NCBI GenBank assembly: GCA_946902875.1
Contig: OX336338.1
Span: 7,741,971-7,805,970 of the forward strand
Reading direction: 5' to 3'
Length of the DNA: 64,000 nt
Origin: Nematopogon swammerdamellus
Taxonomy: Eukaryota > Arthropoda > Insecta > Lepidoptera > Adelidae
The notes under the pieces were generated by a model. That model searched no databases and was not told where the DNA came from. It saw only the letters and a program-made list of their open reading frames with translations. Shown one piece after another: positions 32,226-43,371 of this stretch. How positions within the stretch are numbered: position 1 is the stretch's first letter; each line of letters starts with the position of its first letter. The translations under genes were made by a program, and so were the position numbers.

Positions 32226-35200
32226 CTCTTATCGATCGTGTGAAGGTAGGCGGTATAGGCGAAGCTTCAAAGCTGGGATACACCTTCAAGTTAGCAGACG
32301 TCGACACTTCCCCATTCTCGTTCATCACGACACAACTGTATTCTGCCGAATCAGTCGGTACAGCGTTGAGAACTTCCAAAGTGATTAGTCCGTCGGACAC
32401 TTTGATCCGGTACTTCAATTTGTTGTCTAGTATAACTCCGTTACGATACCACGTTATCTTGGGATCGGAAGAAGTTAATACGCTACACGTTAACTTCACT
32501 CTTGAGCCTTCGACGGCCGTGCGGTCCGTTAAGTGAGTAGAGAAGACAGGCTTTCTTTTGTAATCGCGAATGCCAGACGAACGTGTATCTATGGAAAGTC
32601 TTCCGTTGGATTTCGATTCGCTCGAAGCTTTAGTTCGCTGTCTATGTTCTGATCGTCGGTCTGTAGAAGACAAAGATTCGGTCCCAGAAAGCCTAGGCAT
32701 TTCATCAGAAATCTTAGACACGTAACGCCTAGAAGATATTTCATTTGAATGACTGTCTCTCACCTCAGAATGGGATTTGTAACTTATAATACTTCTGTCT
32801 CCCAGAGCTTCCGAGCTTCTCGTGGGCATGCTTCCAAGTTGCGTATCTTCATTTGAATATTGTTCCTTAATTCTCGATTCAGTATCCATTAGCATTTCTT
32901 TGTTTTCCCGATATTCTTCTAGAAGGGTGCTCTTTATTGTATTTCCATTTTTATACGTGTCTTTAATTTCGAGACTTTTCTTTTCATTTCTTTCGGAAAG
33001 GAGCGAATTTTTATCGTCTTTCATAGAATAGTTTAATTGTTCTTTTTCTTTATTTCCTATATATTTTTCCCCAAGCAATAGTTTTTCTTTTCTCTGGTTG
33101 CTCTCAGCCCTCAGACGATTTTTCTTTAGACCTTCATCTTCTTCGAGGAGTTTTTTAGTTGGTTCCCCATCTTTTTCCAAACGTTTTTTTTCGGACTCAA
33201 CTTTTTCTTTTTTAATCTTCTCAGCCTGGTTTTCTATTACTTCTTTTTCTTTAAGGTGCTTACGAGTGGCTTCTTCTGCCTCGTGTTTGAGACGTTTTTG
33301 GTTTTCTTCTTCTTCGTGATACTTCTTAGCAGATTCCTCTTCTTCTTTTAGCCGCCTTTTCTCTGTCCTCTCCTTCTTTACCTTTTTCGCTTCAACTACT
33401 TTTTTCTTTTCTTCCTCTTCAAGACTCTTCTCGGCGGCCTGCTCTTCTTCATGTAGTCGCTTTTGCTCAGCTACGACTTTTTCTTTTTCTATAATCTCCG
33501 CCTCAAGTTTAGTTTGTTTTTCTTCTTCGAGGCGTTTCTTGTCAGTATCTTCTTCCTCGAGGTGGGTTTTCTGTGCCTTTTCTTTCTCTTCTTCCGCGAG
33601 ATGCTTTGTAGAAGTTTCATCTTCGGCGTTGAAGCGCCTTTTCTCTTCCTTTTCTTTTTTTACCTTTTTCGACTCAATTCCTTTTTTCTTGTCAAGAAGC
33701 TCCTTGGCGGCCAACTCTTCTTCCTCAAGGCGCTTTTGCTCTGCTTGCTCTCTCTCTTTCGCAAGACGGTTCTTTGAGGCTTCTTCATCTTCCACTAATT
33801 TCTTTTGCTCTGCCTTTTGTTTCTTTCCTTCTTCCTCAATAAGCTTCTTAGCAATTTCTTCTTCGTCTTTGAGGCGCTTTAGCTCTAATTTTTCTCTTTC
33901 TACTTCTAGGTCCTTCTTTGAGGGTTTCCCTTCTTCTGCTAAACTCTTTTGCTCTGCCTGTTGTATCTCTACTTCCTTAAGAAGCTTCTCAGCTGTTTGC
34001 TCTTCGTTCTTGAGGCACTTTTCGTCTTCATTTTCTTTTTTTTTCCTTATGATCTCAATTTCTATTCTCTTTTCATCTTCTAGAGGCTTCTTAGCGACGT
34101 CTTCTTCTTCCTCGTGGCGCTTTTCCTCTACTTTTCCTCTCTGTTCCTCCACATGCTTCTTTGAGTCTTCCTCTACTTCCACCACGCTTTTTTGTGCTAC
34201 CTTTTTTTTCTCCACTTCTTCCTCAATACGCTTCTTAGCAGTGTCCTCTTCGGCCTTGAGGCGTTTTTTATCTGCCTTTTCCTTTTTTATCTGTTTGGCC
34301 TTAATCCCCTTTTCCTTTTCATCTTCATCAAGCAGTTTTTTGGCGGCCACTTCTTCCTCGAGTCGCTTTTGCTCTCCTTGCACTTTCTCTTCCGCAAGAC
34401 GCTTCTTCGAGGCTTCTTCTTCTTCCACTAATTTCTTTTGCTCTGCCTTTTGTTTCTCTAATTCGTCCTCAATACGCTTCTTAGCAATTTCTTCTTCGTC
34501 TTTGAAGCACTTTTGCTCTACTTTTTCTCTTTCTTCTTCTAGGCGTTTCTTTGGGGCTTCCTCTTCTTCTGCCAAACCCTTTTGCTCTGCCTGTTGTATA
34601 TCTATTTCTTCCTCAAGAAGCTTCTCAGCAGTTTCCTCTTCGTTCTTGAGGCACCTTTCCTCTTGATTTTCTTTTTCTCCCTTTATGGCCTCAATTTCTG
34701 TTCTCTTTTCATCTTCTTCTAGAAGTTTCTTGGCGGCGTCTTGTTCTTCCTCTACTTCCAACACGCTCTTCTCTGCTGCCTTTTGTTTCTCTATTTCTTC
34801 CTCTATACGCTTCTTAGCAGTTTCCCCTTCGCCCTTGAAGGATTTTTTATCTGCCTTTTCCTTTTTTATCTTTTTGGCCTTAATTACTTTTTCCTTTTCA
34901 CCTTCATCAAGAAGCTTCTTCGCGGCCACCTCTTCTTCCTCGACTCGCTTTTGCTCTGCTTGCTCTCTCTCTTCCGCAAGACGCTTCTTCGAGGCTTCTT
35001 CTTCTTCCACTAATTTCTTTTGCTCTGCCTTTTGTTTCTCTCCTTCTTCCTCAATACGTTTCTTAGCAGTTTCTTCTTCGTCTTTGAGGCGCTTTTGCTC
35101 TACTTTTTCTCTTTCTTCTTCTAGGTGCTTCTTTGAGGCTTCCTCTTCTTCTGCCAAACCCTTTTGCTCTGCCTGTTGTATCTCTATTTCTTCCTCAAGA

Positions 35201-38200
35201 AGCTTCTCAGCAGTTTCCTCTTCGTTCTTGAGGCACCTTTCGTCTTTATTTTCTTTTTCTCCCTTTATAGCCTCAATTTCTGTTCTATTTTCATCTTCTT
35301 CTAGAAGTTTCTTGGCGGCGTCTTGTTCTTCCTCTACTTCCAACACGCTCTTCTCTGCTGCCTTTTGTTTCTCTACTTCTTCCTCGATACGCTTCTTAGC
35401 AGTTTCCTCATCGCCCTTGAGGAATTTTTTATCTGCCTTTTCCTTTTTTATCTTTTTGGTCTTAATCACTTTTTCCTTTTCACTTTCATAAAGAAGCTTC
35501 TTGGCGGCCACCTCTTCTTCCTCAATGCGCCTTTGCTCTGCTTGCTCTCTCTCTTCCGCAAGAAGCTTCTTCGAGGCTTCTTCTTCTTCTACTAATTTCT
35601 TTTGCTCTGCCTTTTGTTTCTCTAATTCTTCCTCAATACGTTTCTTAGCAATTTCTTCTTTGTCTTTGAGGCACTTTTGCTCTACTTTTTCTCTTTCTAC
35701 TTCTAGGTGCTTCTTTGAGGCTTCCCCTTCTTCTGCCAAAACGATTTGCTCTGCCTGCTGTATTTCTATTTCTTCCTCAAGAAGTTTCTCAGCAGTTTGC
35801 TCTTCGTTCTTGAGACAATTTTCCTTTTCATTTTCTTTTTTTCTCTTTATGGCCTCAATTTCTGTTCTCTTTTCATCTTCTTCTAGAAGTTTCTTGGCAG
35901 CGTCTTGTTCTTCCTCTACTTCCAACACTCGCTTTTGCTCTGCTTGCTCTCTCTCTTGCGCAAGACGCTTCTTCGAAGCTTCTTCTTCTTCCAATAATTT
36001 ATTTTGCTCTGCCTTTTGTTTCTCTCCATCTTCTTCAATACGTTTCTTAGCAATTTCTTCTTGGTCTTTGAGGCGCTTTTGCTCTACTTTTTCTCTTTCT
36101 TCTTCTAGGTGCTTCTTTGAGGCTTCCTCTTCTTCTGCCGAACCCTTTTGCTCTGCCTGCTGTATCTTTATTTCTTCCTCAAAAAGCTTCTTAGCAATTT
36201 GCTCTTCGTTCTCGAGGCACTTTTCCTCTTCATTTTCTTTTTTTCTCTTTATGGACTCAACTCCTGTTCCCTTTTCATCTTCTTCTAAAAGTTTCTCGGC
36301 GGCGTCTTGTTCTTCCTTTACTTCCAACACGCTCTTCTCTGCTGCCTTTTGTTTCTCTACTTCTTCCTCGATACGCTTCTTAGCAGTTTCCTCTTCGCCC
36401 TTGAGGGATTTTTTATCTGCCTTTTCCTTTTTTATCTGTTTGGCCTTAATCACTTGTTCATTTTCACCTTCATCAAGACGCTTCTTGGCGGCCACCTCTT
36501 CTTCCTCAATGCGCCTTTGCTCTGCTTGCTCTCTCTCTTCCGCAAGAAGCTTCTTCGAGGCTTCTTCTTCTTCCACTAATTTCTTTTGTTCTGCCTTTTG
36601 TTTCTCACCTTCTTCCTCAATACGTTTCTTAGCAGTTTCTTCTTCGTCTTTGAGGCGCTTTTGCTCTACTTTTTCTCTTTTTTCTTCTAGGTGCTTCTTT
36701 GAGGCTTCCTCTTCTTCTGCCAAACCCTTTTGCTCTGCCTGTTGTATCTCTATTTCTTCCTCAAGAAGCTTCTCAGCAGTTTCCTCTTCGTTCTTGAGGC
36801 ACCTTTCGTCTTTATTTTCTTTTTCTCCCTTTATAGCCTCAATTTCTGTTCTATTTTCATCTTCTTCTAGAAGTTTCTTGGCGGCGTCTTGTTCTTCCTC
36901 TACTTCCGACACGCTCTTTTGTGCATCCTTTTGTTTCTCTACTTCTTCCTCTATACGCTTCTTAGTAGTTTCCTCTTCGCCCTTGAGGGATTTTTTATCT
37001 GCCTTTTCCTTTTTTATCTTTTTGGCCTTAATTACTTTTTCCTTTTCACCTTCATCAAGAAGCTTCTTCGCGGCCACCTCTTCTTCCTCGACTCGCTTTT
37101 GCTCTGCTTGCTCTCTCTCTTCCGCAAGACGCTTCTTCGAGGCTTCTTCTTCTTCCACTAATTTCTTTTGCTCTGCCTTTTGTTTCTCTCCTTCTTCCTC
37201 AATACGTTTCTTAGCAATTTCTTCTTCGTCTTTGAGGCACTTTTGCTCTACTTTTTCTCTTTCTACTTCTAGGTGCTTCTTTGAGGCTTCCCCTTCTTCT
37301 GCCAAAACGATTTGCTCTGCCTGCTGTATCTCTAATTCTCCCTCAAGAAGCTTCTCAGAAGTTTCCTCTTCGTTCTTAAGGCACTTTTCCTCTTCATTTT
37401 CTTTTTCTATCTTTATGGCCTCGATTTCTGTTCTCTTTTCATCTTCTTCTAGAAGCTTCTTGGCGGTGTCTTGTTCTTCCTCTACTTCCAACACGCTCTT
37501 TTGTGCTACCTTTTGTTTCTCTACTTCTTCCTCGATAGGCTTCTTAGCAGTTTTCTCTTCGCTCTTGAGGGATTTTTTATCTGCCTTTTCCTTTTTTATC
37601 TTTTTGGCCTTTTCACCTTCATTAAGAAGCTTCTTCGCGGCCACCTCTTCTTCCTCGACTCGCTTTTGCTCTGCTTGTTCTCTCTCTTCCGCAAGACGCT
37701 TCTTCGAGGCTTCTTCTTCTTCCACTAATTTCTTTTGCTCTGCCTTTTGTTTCTCTCCTTCTTCCTCAATACGTTTCTTAGCAATTTCTTCTTCGTCTTT
37801 TAGGCGCTTTTGCTCTAATTTTTCTCTTTCTTCTTCTATGTGTTTCTTTGAGGCTTCCTCTTCTTCTGCCAAACCCTTTTGCTCTGCCTGCTGTATCTCT
37901 ATTTCTTCTTCAAGAAGCTTCTCAGCAGTTTCCCCTTCGTTCTTGAGGCACTTTTCCTCTTGATTTTCTTTTTCTCTCTTTATTGCCTCAATTTCTCTTC
38001 TTTTTTCATCTTCTTCTAGAAGCTTCGTGGCGGCCTCCTGAAGGCGCTTTTGCTCTCCTTGCTCTGTCTTTTCCGCAAGAAGCTTCTTCGAGGCTTCCTC
38101 TTCCACTAATTTATTTTGCTCTTCCTTTTTTTTCTCTAATTCTTCTTCAATACTCTTCTTAGCAAATTTTTCTTCGTCTTTGAAGCGCTTTTGCTCTACT

Positions 38201-40439
38201 TTTTCTCTTTCTTCTTCTAGGTGTTTCTTTGAGGCTTCCTCTTCTTTTGCCAAACCCTTTTGCTCTGCCTGCTGTAACTCTATTTCTCCCTCAAGAAGCT
38301 TTTCAGCTGTTTCCTCTTCGTTCTTGAGGCACTTTTCCTCTTTTTCTCTCTTTATGGCCTCAATTCCTGTTATATTTTCATCTTCTCCTAGAAGCTTCTT
38401 GGCGGCGTCTTGTTCTTCTACTTCCAACACGCTCTTTTTTTCTTCCATATGCTTCTTTGAGGCTTTATCTTCTTCCTCCAAGATCTTTTGATCTGCCTTT
38501 TGTTTCTCTGCTTCTTTTTCAGGTCGCTCCTCAGCATTTTTCTCTTCATCTTTAAGATATGCTTCTTCTAAGTTTTGTTCTTCCTCTTTCAGATGCATCT
38601 TTAACTCTTCCTCTTTTTCCGCCTTTCTTTTTGCCTCCACTTTTTGTTTCTCTTCTTCCTCAAGACCCTTCTTAGTAATTTCCTTTTTATCCACAAGGGA
38701 AGTTTGCTCAGTCTTTTCTTCCTCTTCTTTTTTTTGTTCTAGAATTATTTCTGATTCACTTATAATTAGCACTGATTCATTTTGCATTTTGTTTTCGGTT
38801 TCAAGTATTAGTTCATGTAGTGTGTCATCATTGCCTAATAGCACTGAGCTTGGGCCGGCTTTTGGTTCTTCATCGTTTTGTGTTTTTTCTTTTTCGTATT
38901 TAGAATGTTCCTCTATATCAGGTTGTATTTCTTGTTCAGATAATTTTGAATGTATAATTTTCGTATCATCATTTCCAGCTATAAGCTTTTCTTTATTTGT
39001 TGTATCTTGAAGCAATGTCATTGAATTTACAATTTCATCATCACATTTTGAAGGATTTAGTAGCATCTGAGAGCATTTTATTTCATCAACGACATTTCCT
39101 TTAGTTAGGTCGTCTTTTATAATTTCTAAATTTTGTAGTTCTTTCTTTTCATGAAGGGCTTCCGGTTTATCAACCAAAATTGGAACTGATGAATCAGATT
39201 TGTCGTGCGTAGTCGCTTCTTTTTGCAATATTATAAGTTTGCTCAAAGATGAAATAACTTCAGCCACGTCTTTTAAAATTGGTATTTTATTATTAACGCC
39301 TAACGAGTCACATTGGCCAACAATATTTATTTTAATTTCAAGAATGTTTTCGAGTGAATTAAGATTTTCTTTATCAAATAACAGTTCCGAACAATTGCTC
39401 TTAAATTTCACAGTAGCACGTTTCATCTCTTCTAAAATAGATTTTGTAATTTTACTGTCATTAGGGCACCTAGCAGCTTTATCTAGGTTGACGTAAAATT
39501 TAATATCTTCGAAATGCTTTAAGAACTTCCTTAAACATCGAGAGAAATCTTGTAAATTACTTACTAATATTTCATCATTTTCTGTTTTAGTAAGAATAGT
39601 AAGATGCTTGACTGTTTCCAGAATTTTACCAAAAGGTTTTGCATACTGTTCATGCAGTACAAAGTTCTGTACTGTTAATAGAGTAGTACGCATACTTTTT
39701 ACGCTATCACTTATGAGATTTAAGGATGAATCTAATGACTGCTTAATATTACCGGTGGACGAATCAATGTTTTTATTTTCTTGCTCCAATCTCATAATCG
39801 TACACTCAGTCTCATCAAGGCAGTTGATGATATCAATTCCTTTTTCAATTATATAATTAAAATCCCCAGCAAAATTTTTTTTCAGCGCAGCCAAATTACT
39901 TTGTATTATAGTTAGCAAATTAGCGATTTCTGGTGATTTCTTTTGAATTTGTTCTTGAAGTGATGCCATATTTTCAATCGTATAAATTTGTTGTAATGTT
40001 TTTTGTTGCAGGCATTGGCACTTTAGCAAACGGTGCTCGGTGTCTTGTTTATCAATACGTCCCATTTTTTCTAAATCCTCGTTTTCTTGGAAATAGTTAA
40101 CAATGTGTTGTAAGTTTTCAAAAGCTTCCTTTACAATAATCGGCTGACTTTCAGAATTACAAATTTGAAGTTGAGCGCTTCTAATATTGCATTCCAAATC
40201 TTCTAAAGTTTCATTCAATATACCATTTTCATCTGAATCAAAATTGTTTCTCAGTTTTATTATTATTACTTGAACTTCGTCTAATAAATTATTTAGTTCC
40301 ATGTCGTCTGTAATATTCTCATCTGATATAAACTTTTCATCAATTTTATCGTTAATAGTATTTAGTACTATTTCCAAATCTTTAAATGTGGTAATATCTT
40401 CTACGTCCTGCTGAGCACGGATTTGGGTCTGTTCGTCAT
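32226..40439 (-). CDS. Giant muscle-protein exon: Lys/Glu-rich coiled coil plus Ig domain (2738 codons)
   Basis: One uninterrupted 8214-bp exon, phase 1 at both ends. The acceptor is TTTTTAG before ATGACGAAC; the donor is AGAG before the weak GTCGGT. The first 500 or so residues are a helical region with alternating hydrophobics. About residues 560-2430 are a very Lys/Glu/Ala-rich predicted coiled coil of motifs such as EEEEASKKRLAEEREQAEQ, arranged in a 194-residue (582-bp) higher-order repeat. A Ser/Arg-rich linker of about 170 residues follows (SEALGDRSIISYK; TESLSSTDRRSEHRQR). It ends with an Ig domain with CSVL, W at WYRNG and YSCVV, then the start of the next Ig. The gene is likely a titin/MLCK superfamily sarcomere protein. 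Stretchin-Mlck is favoured; Unc-89 or titin-like is possible. Confidence 0.9.
33450..38450 (-). repeat. 582-bp (194-residue) higher-order coding repeat
   Basis: The Lys/Glu-rich exon contains a repeat unit that begins near KSVLEVEEEQDAAKKLLEE. Matching points at about 34741, 35323, 36307, 36889 and 37471 are 582 bp apart, except for one step of 984 bp, which equals 582 plus 402. The short 402-bp copy lacks 180 bp, exactly 60 codons. Other copies lack 15 bp (KEKVI). Every indel is a multiple of three, so the frame has been kept. Confidence 0.85.
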
Positions 40440-40514
40440 CTAAAAATAAAAATAAAATATTTATTTACATTCATTTGTAAAGTAACTAAAACATTTCTTA
40501 AATCTACTTAATGG

Positions 40515-41018
40515 TCACTTTAAGTAGCGGTTGTTCGGAGCGGCCTTGACGTCGCACCATCGGTCCGTGGATCGAATCCGGCTGATAAGCACCAATGAAT
40601 GTTTATGACTAAAAATTGTACCTGAATGGTAATTTTTGTGTAAAACTGTAGGTTCCTTCTGTCGCACCTTACTAGGTGGTAGGCTCAAAGTCGACTGCGT
40701 TGGTACCTCTGTAGTGAACGAAAAATTGCATAGCAGCGTCGGCTGTGTTTTTCTCTAGTTCAGTATAGGTAGCAATCCAAAAAGGAAGTCTCCGGTATGG
40801 CACATTCTCGGAGACTTGTCAGAGCAGGGTTGGTACCACCACACGGAATGAAACGTCGTCGGTCGAAACGGCTATGTAAATAGTTTGTGTTTTTCGTCCA
40901 GTTCAGTGTAACCGACATGAAATAAAGGACAGCACTGGCATGGCACCTAGTTCACCCATGGGCTGACATCATGGACGTTTTAGGCGATGTAGACAACTGT
41001 GTCAGTTTACATAAAAAA
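40515..41018 (+). repeat. SINE-related repeat with a different head, 3' end typical
   Basis: The body and tail match the SINE family (GGTCGAAACGGCTATGTAAA; GTGTCAGTTTACATAAAAAA). The head differs: GGTTGTTCGGAGCGGCCTTG and GTGGATCGAATCCGGCT. It may be a related SINE family or two overlapping insertions. Confidence 0.6.
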
Positions 41019-41029
41019 AAGCCGCGAAG

Positions 41030-41450
41030 TGCGAGTTGGACTCGCGCAACGAGGGTTCCGAACGTACCATCACACAATACATATGTACAAAAATAATTGT
41101 GTTTTGGAAAATCACGAAACGCCTAAATAATACTACATCAATGGTTTGACTGTCAGGCATTCGTGTAGTTGAAGTATACAAAAATATATTTATTATATGA
41201 CAGAATTACAAAACAATTTTCGGATTTTTCCTTTGCTTGGCAAAGGAAAAATCTGAAAATTTTAAATGTCTAGTTATGTCACATAATAAATATATTTTCG
41301 TATATTTCAATTACACGAATGCCTGACAGTCAAACCATTGCTGTAGTTTTTATTTAGGGGTTTCGTGATTTTCCAAAACACAATTATTTTTGTACAAATA
41401 GGTATATTTAGTGATGGTACGGAACCCTCGGTGCGCGAATGCAACTCGCA
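41030..41450. repeat. Large palindrome, arms of about 205 bp
   Basis: Two copies of one interspersed repeat lie head to head and meet at CCTTTGCTTGGCAAAGG (41230-41246), leaving a loop of about three bases. The arms match with a few percent mismatch out to the outer AGTGCGAGTTGGACTCGCG and its reverse complement. A single copy of the arm lies at 14360-14605. It sits in the intron between 40439 and 41512. Confidence 0.85.
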
Positions 41451-41511
41451 CTTGGCGACTTTTTTATTATAATTTACCTTTTTATTATAATTTATTTTAT
41501 TTATAGTTTAC

Positions 41512-41910
41512 CTGGAATTGAGTCAAGTTGTAACGCTGGTAATGCCAGTACTATACCGGCCTCCAAAAGGCCACACTGAATATGTTCTTTAACAGACACA
41601 ACATCTTCTAATTTAACTAGGTTCGATTCGTCAATAATATTTTGCAAACTGTCAGGTATTTCTTCCCAATCCGTGAAACTAAGAGCTTTCATTAATTTGT
41701 TTGCTGCTTGTACCGCATCTATGTTTTCGGGTTCTTTTGTACCTTGCTGAATGGCTTGTATTTGACATTTCATGTCTTCGCTCAGTAAAACGACCTCTTT
41801 CAATTTTTCAATATTGTCGATGCCTTCTGTTGTATTTATCATTTTCTGGTTGATAATGGTTTCCAATTCGATCATAGCTTTTTCTAAACGGTTTGTTTTG
41901 TCTTTTTCAC
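41512..41910 (-). CDS. Muscle-protein exon, helical segment of 133 codons
   Basis: 399 bp, phase 1 at both ends (TTTGCAG before GTGAAAAAG; donor TCCAG before GTAAAC). The translation is rich in Ile, Leu, Glu and Lys with heptad-like spacing (LEKAMIELETIINQKMI; IEKLKEVVLLSEDMKCQI; LQNIIDESNLVKLEDVV). It joins in phase to the long coiled-coil exon. No named domain is recognised. It resembles the first 500 residues of the next exon in composition, so both may form a helical rod. Confidence 0.75.
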
Positions 41911-42097
41911 CTGCAAATAAATGTTATATATAAGTATTTAATTTTAACTGTTGGTGAAATTAGTTTTCGTCCTAGAAAAATATAAGCAGATATAGTTTAA
42001 GACATGCAGTTATAGTTTTAGTAGGTGACAGTAAAACGATGCCACGCGAAAACTCCGATTGCACATTGAGAGTTCCGTCGGAAGAATTTGTCAGCCA

Positions 42098-42232
42098 TAG
42101 CGCCGGCTTAACCCGTCCGGATCACTACAAATTCACTAAACGAAGATCGGTCGAAACTAAGAAAATAGTTTGTGTTTTAGTCCAATTTCGTGTAGCCGGC
42201 ACGACCAAAGGGAAGAACTGACATGCCACCTC
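42098..42232 (+). repeat. SINE fragment, diverged
   Basis: GGTCGAAACTAAGAAAATAG and GTGTAGCCGGCACGACCAAA match the SINE body; head and tail are missing. Confidence 0.55.
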
Positions 42233-42849
42233 ACTGACACTGATTGATTGACTAACCATGACTCTGGCACCAACTTACATGATAAATAGCATCAAATGCT
42301 CAGCAAATCAATACACATAAAGTCTGCTGGTGCATTCATCACTTAAAAATATACGAAGTTATTTTGTATGGAGTTTTCAGAAAAATATAAGGCATAACTT
42401 GGTGTAACATATGGGCATCACTCACGCACGCCGTTATTCATATGAGCTGAGCAGTGGGCTCGGATGTGAACGCAATTCGCCACTCGATTTGCGTTCATGT
42501 GATTTACTCGAAAAATACTTAACCTATATTTATGTTTCGAGGAACATGATCTCTGATGTTTTGTAATTGTTAAATTTTCACTGAGCGGTACCTATCGATA
42601 TCGGTGATCGAAAGGGGTTAGAATATTTTACTATGGAATGTGGCATGGGAAGGCGCGCCGCGGCGGCCATATTGAAAACAAAATTGGTTGTCTGTAAAGT
42701 CGGTTTACGGACGATAGTTTTACGTGATAACGTCATAAAGTGGTAAGACTACGCATGTCGTTTTTGTTACGTTTGTATTTCCGAAAATAATTCTTAGGTG
42801 GTTATAAAAAAAACTAAACACCCTAAAAAAATTTAAACACCGTAACATT

Positions 42850-42960
42850 GCTTAAAAAAGAAAAAAAAAACAAAAACATTTTGAGGGATTCGAACCCATG
42901 GTAAAAAAAATACAAATCCTACACTCTTACCACTGAGCCACGAAATCACATAAACGGCCA
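42850..42960 (-). repeat. tRNA-derived SINE-like sequence
   Basis: On the minus strand, GTGGCTCAGTGGTAAGAGTG is a good tRNA A box (42921-42940) and GGGTTCGAATCCC a good B box (42885-42897). A run of T then follows and A/T-rich sequence. The spacing between the boxes is shorter than in a functional tRNA plus variable region, and no acceptor-stem pairing is evident, so this is a SINE head or a tRNA relic, not a tRNA gene. Confidence 0.6.
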
Positions 42961-43147
42961 AACGAATATCGGATTCCCTTGGTTCGCTTTCGGCTTGGGC
43001 CGACTGTGCCTCTCTATCGCTTGTTACGCGCTCTCGCTTGAACACACAGGCTCAGATGGAACGTGACATTTTTTCGTGCGTGCAGCCGGTGTTCATCAAT
43101 TTATAAGACGTTATATAGACGTATATATAGACGTGACGTTATCACGT

Positions 43148-43290
43148 CAAAAATCAAAATAAAGGCCAGCGATAAAACCTCCATAAATCGATAGCGAACA
43201 AAGACATTTTGATAGCGAATAAATAGACAAGCATAAAATGTTATATGTCATTACTTCCTAAAGTGTCACGCACGTTACTGAGATAATTGG
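43148..43290 (+). repeat. Left arm of an inverted repeat pair
   Basis: The phrases AAAGGCCAGCGATAAAACCT and CATTACTTCCTAAAGTGTCA recur in reverse complement at 48680-48720 and 45340-45406. Those two segments are one arm split by the RTE element. The Jockey-like LINE lies between the arms. Confidence 0.75.
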
Positions 43291-43371
43291 AGGTAAAGAT
43301 CGCAATATGGCCATGGCCACTACATATCTACAATTAAAATGTATTTAAGACGAGTTTTTTTTTAATTTTTT

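Noticed and set aside
33539..34666. Plus-strand ORFs rich in Ser and Phe (375, 268 and 820 codons) across 33.5-38.0 kb
   Set aside because: They are the antisense of the Lys/Glu-rich rod exon and show the same 582-bp periodicity. The minus strand has splice sites, correct phase and an Ig domain, so these are shadows.
42885..42945. Possible tRNA gene on the minus strand
   Set aside because: A and B boxes are present, but the acceptor stem does not pair and the spacing is wrong. It is a SINE head or tRNA relic.
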